From the NCBI GenBank assembly GCA_021464415.1, contig CM038466.1, positions 21,019,017-21,083,016 on the forward strand: a stretch of DNA of 64,000 nucleotides, written 5' to 3'. Source of the stretch: Lonicera japonica (taxonomy: Eukaryota > Streptophyta > Magnoliopsida > Dipsacales > Caprifoliaceae). Made by a program: the position numbers and the translations under genes. Positions 59,812 through 64,000 of this stretch are shown here, one piece after another. How positions within the stretch are numbered: position 1 is the first letter of the stretch; each line of letters starts with the position of its first letter. The notes under the pieces are model-generated. The model searched no databases and was not told the origin of the DNA. It worked only from the letters and a program-made list of their open reading frames with translations.

Positions 59812-60076
59812 ATTCAAACAGCCAAAAACTCACCCAAGATCTGACTCACAGAAACAAAGAGCAGACTACGAAATAACACATCTAAAAACCCATCAAAGGA
59901 TGGGACAATAAGAATAATTTATACAAACTAAAATACACATGGGCTCATCGGGAGCCGTAGGTGCCATTGAAAAGAAGTCTAACGGAGGACGTGAAAATTA
60001 GACTGACGGGTGAAGGATGCTCGAAAGCAGACAAAGCTTCATCCTCTTTCGCGATTCGTGATATAATCGTTGCTTT

Positions 60077-60425
60077 AATATGTAACACAAAGAACAGTTG
60101 TAATAATGGTTGCTTTAATTAGTTGAGTCGCTCAAAGCTCTTAATTGGGTGTTTCATTTTTGTTTCATAAAATTTTGAGTTTGATTTTTTTATTTTTAAA
60201 TATACATTTTTTATTCCTTTTAATAATTGACTTTTCCTATTTCAAATTTTGCAAGTTAAAGGAGTCCAGAAAATTAAGAAAGGTCTGGTGGCTGATAAAT
60301 TCTAAATTTATAAACTTGCTCTGGGCAAAAATAAACTCTAAAATTAATATTGTTTTGTACATAATGTTAAATGTCAGTTAATTTTACTATTGTTGCAATA
60401 TAGTGTATAATGGCGGTTCATTTAT
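60077..60425. other. Intergenic between LINE and right-hand TIR element
   Basis: No gene is seen. 60326-60424 is a second copy of 53165-53262. The sequence just right of the LINE's target duplication continues what was interrupted at 53424. Confidence 0.5.
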
Positions 60426-63400
60426 GGGAAAACCCCCGATATGAAAACCCCCTTATAAGCGTACTTCTAAAGTAATTTTCACTACAAATTTGACCCTCCG
60501 TTTAACTTTGTTTGTTTCATAAAAATTGATGTTTCCTAATTATAATAATAAAACAATTACTTTTTCTATACAAAATACCCCTAAAACTTATATCTAAATA
60601 AATCCAAGCAAATTATAAAAGAACTAAATAAAGACTAACTATTGAAATATATGCAAAAATAAATATTTTAATAAAAGATTAAAAAATATGTAGGCAGTGA
60701 AAACACATCAAAAAGAAAAAAAATAAATTAATAAATCAAGTAACTAAAATTTCTACTGCTTACCAAAAATAACTTTAAAAAAAACCCTACTAATTTACTA
60801 AATAAAAAAGAAAAATAATTTTTTTTGACTAAATCTTTGTGTTTCTAACTAACAAAACCACATAATTAAAAAAAAAACAAAAAAACAACCACTTAACGGT
60901 TAATCATAAATATCAAGAATGAATTAATAAAAGCACATTATTGACTACGTTTAGAAAGTACGAAGTATTACACCCAAGTCAGGCGGTCAAGTTATAGTAC
61001 ACTTGGGGAAGTCCAAGGTCGAACCATAGGAAATGTAAGGAACTTATTTATCTAGTTATCTCTCTCAGGGAAAAGAAAGGAAAAGAAAAGAAAAGATGAT
61101 TGAAATCAGGAATAGGAAAGGAAAAATTAAATTAAATTAGACCACTAATTAACTTAAACTAAAACTAAAATCAAATATATTCCTAAGGTGCAAAATTAAA
61201 AGGGATTCCATAAGCGCAAGTTTTCTACCTAAAAAGCTTCTTAAATGCACTAAGGGAGCATGCAATTGAACTAAAAATAAATAAATAAAATAAAACAACA
61301 TACTAATTAAATAAATCAGAATATTAAATGAACTTAACTCAACGAGAAACAAATGGGAGGGGTATCCGTAACCATATAATACAAAACTAGTCCAATCGGG
61401 TAATCCAAATCTAAGTTTAAATAGGATTTTTAACTAATATTCAGCTCTTAGACCTTCCAACCATCCAATTATTTTATTACTATAAGTATATCATAGCCCA
61501 TGCGTGACAAAGGCTATATAGACTAGCTTTGAGCAATAGAATTCGATAGTGAAACTTTTTTACTTTGAAAAAGTGTAATTTGAAACCTAGTATTGCTAGT
61601 GCATGACAAAAACAATCCTATTTGATTAAACTTCTCAAAAATCAGTAGCTTAATACTCTCCTAATGTTTGAATACGTTTGAACGTGATTCAAATCAAATA
61701 TGTCTTAAAAAGAATACCGAAAGTCAAAACTAGCACTTTTTCGGCACTTACGTGAATAAATACCAAAACAGCGCCAAATCAGCCATTTCACTTAAAAAAC
61801 TAACCTAACTAATTAGAGGATAAAGACCATCCTCAAATCAGTCACGTTAGGATTTTGGTGCGAAAATCCATGAATCGATGTTTTTAGGATTCTTAATCAA
61901 ATGGAATTTATGAGCTAACTTATGAAAACATATTTTTAAGGCATGCAAAGATAAGAAATTATTCATAAATTCAGTAGGTGATCTATAACCAATAGAAAAA
62001 TCAGATTCAAACCTAAATTGAATTACATTTAAAGATTAAGTTTGCATCTTTCACTGCGGACCCCTAACTAACGATTTAATTAGACATATTCAAATTAAAC
62101 AAGTAAATAAACATATAAATCAAGAAAAATAGTATAAAAATACCTAAGAACATTGAAAATCAAATTTGAAAACTTTTGGTTTTGAAATTACTAAATTTCG
62201 ATTTAAAACGAAAATTTTATGCTTAAAACGGTAAACAAATTCAAAAACTGACATAAATTGAAGAAATTCGACTAAAACCATAAAAATTCTGGAAAATCAT
62301 ATTACTAATGATGAACAAAGAATCACACATGAATAGCTTGGAAAAATAATAAACTATTTGAATACGAAACAAGAAACAAGCATATAACGATAGAAAAATA
62401 AAGAAACCGACAATTTTGATCTATAAACCCTAGGATCAACCCCTAAAACATGGTTTTAGGGTTGATTCCAGAATATATATGATCTCTAGCAACTAATCTA
62501 TGAATATCAAATCAAACGAACAATCAAAAGCAATCAAATTGAAAGAAAAATGAAAACTAGGGCTTACCCGGGGTGCGATTGAGACTTGAATTGAAAACTG
62601 AATTGAGTGATGAATTAATGTTGAATATATTGATGTTTCAGCTTTCAAATATAATAAATAAACTAACCTAACAATTGTTTTAAACAAAAAAAAAGAAAAA
62701 TCACAAGTTTGATCATCAAATGCAGCTCAAAAGCTCCCAAGAACGTTACTGTGCTCTCTGCCTCTCTACTAATCAATTCTAAATTATTGTGTACCCTAAA
62801 ATATGAGATATATGACCTTTTATATAGTACACAAGTATCTCAAGTCGTGGTTTTAGTAATCCTTGAAGAAACGGGCCGAAACATGACTTAAAATTGAATT
62901 TGAGCCTAAAATTAGGCCCGTTTTCTTTATGATGCCTTATTCTTTTACTCATAACTTTTTGCTTCGAACTCCGATTGATGGCACCATTTTTTCTTACAAT
63001 GTAGATAATTTAATTATCAACAATTTCTATTTCTGGATATTTCTTCAAATTCCCATTGTAGAAAAGCCTTGATCAGCTACAATTTCGGACTTCTTACGAT
63101 AGTTCTTGGTTTTCTTAAAAAACTTCAGGAATCAATTCAATTGAGTTTCTTTCCTCTTAGAATTATTCTTGGATACTTGCATTCACTTCATTCATTCTTG
63201 GGGACTTTATTTTCTCTTCTTGCTAGCGCTATGGGGTTAATTTGAGAAGTTTTCTTCACCTCGAGCCTCGAAATGGATATCGGATTCTTCTTCGGGCCTT
63301 CCTTTCGCACTTTTCCTTTTTCAACCTTCTATGTTGCATACAACCTCAGTTGCTTAACCACTTTAGGCCTGCAAAATGGCTTAGTAACACAGAAATACAA

Positions 63401-64000
63401 CGCAATACATTTTTTTGATACTTAAACTGAATTTACATGCCATTTTCGGTTTTAGACAGTAACTAGAAGCTAATTGAGCCTTGCTTAAGGGATTATAAAT
63501 GTAATTTCTGGGTTCAATCAATTATTACATCAACATTTTTGCATTACCTATACATGGAGTTCAGCCATCAAAACCATTAAATACATACACCCTAAAATAC
63601 AAATAAATGGTTGTGTTAGTTAGAAGCATGTAGATTTAGTAAAAAAAAATTATTTTACTTTTTTATTTAGTAAATTAGTAGTTTATATGTATATATATAA
63701 AGTTTTTTTTTGCAAAGTAGTAGAAATTTTAGGTACTTTTTTCTTTTTTGCTTTTTGATGTATTTTCATTGCCTACTTATTTTTTCACTTTCTATTAAAA
63801 TATTTATTTGTGCATTTATTTCAGTCGTTAGTCTTTATTTAGTTATTTTATAATTTGCCTGGACTTATTTAGATATTAGTTTTAGGGGTGTTTTGGTTAG
63901 AAAAAGTAATTGTTTTATTATTATAATTAGGAAAAAAAAGGGAGTTCTTAAATAAACCCACATAATCTGTCTTTTCACCCCAGTAAGAGAATACTTTCTT
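60426..64000. mobile_element. Large long-TIR element (MULE-like), cut by window end
   Basis: The left arm from 60426 (GGGAAAACCCCCGATATG) to about 60870 is matched in inverted order by the right arm from about 63605 to the window end. Clear pairs are CCTAATTATAATAATAAAAC (60535) with 63912-63931, CAAATTATAAAA-AACTAAATA (60609) with 63838-63858, and CTACTAATTTACTAAATAAA (60790) with 63660-63680. By the arm offsets the right end should lie about 40 bp beyond the window, so I cannot test for a target duplication. Arms above 400 bp suggest a Mutator-like element. The 2.7-kb interior is AT-rich and has no recognisable coding region, so it is non-autonomous. Confidence 0.75.
60870..63604. other. 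Interior of the long-TIR element, non-coding
   Basis: No open frame with a recognisable domain on either strand. There are stretches that look like moderately conserved repeat text (around CAGGCGGTCAAGTTATAGTA at 60982, and CGAACTCCGATTGATGG at 62965), but I cannot name a family. The composition is less AT-biased from about 62930 onward. Confidence 0.45.

Larger units (their letters stand above)
53442..60059 (-). mobile_element. L1-type LINE, degenerate, 17-bp TSD
   Basis: It lies on the - strand with its 3' A-tail at 53442-53449 (a T-run on +). Perfect 17-bp direct repeats GATATAATCGTTGCTTT stand at 53425-53441 and 60060-60076, as made by target-primed insertion. Two overlapping genes are present: ORF1 (RNA binding) and ORF2 (endonuclease, reverse transcriptase, RNase H). 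The length is about 6.6 kb, including a 1071-bp later insertion. Stops and frameshifts make it inactive, though the target duplication is unchanged. Confidence 0.95.

Noticed and set aside
1..64000. CRISPR arrays, bacterial operons, phage or plasmid modules
   Set aside because: There are no short regularly spaced direct repeats with unique spacers, no prokaryotic gene layout, and all genes and elements are of plant type.

Overview
The window is nuclear DNA from a flowering plant, almost certainly a eudicot. It is AT-rich, has intron-containing genes with GT-AG splice sites, and is crowded with plant transposable elements of many classes. The species cannot be told from the sequence alone.

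Only two genes look intact. A nine-exon + strand gene (7085-15565) encodes a 751-residue homologue of the tomato antiviral factor Tm-1 (UPF0261 domain followed by a TIM-barrel domain). A nine-exon - strand gene (17054-20935) encodes a 493-residue cytochrome P450 of the CYP85 clan, best read as a CYP722, a family tied to strigolactone metabolism. Both splice models stay in frame throughout and keep the expected family motifs.

Layout. 1-6.3 kb: decayed Mutator-like element (MULE) with a plant-mobile-domain (PMD) gene on + and a transposase-OTU protease gene on -, separated by a 135-bp minisatellite. 7-15.6 kb: Tm-1-like gene, introns carrying a foldback MITE and TRIM-like relics. 17-21 kb: P450. 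21-30.7 kb: intergenic DNA holding a P450 exon 1 fragment, a 2.86-kb non-autonomous MULE (9-bp target duplication, decayed 203-codon reading frame) and a solo LTR. 31-45.4 kb: tandem array of three broken BCS1/OM66-type AAA-ATPase copies; copy 1 is split by a hAT element, copy 2 by a 6.36-kb Copia retrotransposon, and copy 3 runs directly into P450 intron sequence. 45.4-51.6 kb: a second, degraded copy of the 18.6-24.1 kb P450/intergenic block, studded with five MITEs whose empty sites survive in the first block. 51.9-52.6 kb: second solo LTR of the same family. 53.4-60.1 kb: degenerate L1-type LINE on - with a perfect 17-bp target duplication, itself split by a 1.07-kb TIR element. 60.4 kb to the end: long-TIR element running off the window.

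The picture is one of repeated local duplication of a P450-plus-AAA-ATPase unit followed by decay and nested insertion. The paralogous copies inside the window give empty sites that define several insertions to the base. I see no CRISPR array, bacterial-type operon, rRNA or functional tRNA gene, and nothing that clearly amounts to a new biochemical system. The least explained items are the unidentified reading frame inside the 25-28 kb MULE and the palindromic repeat arrays inside several elements.
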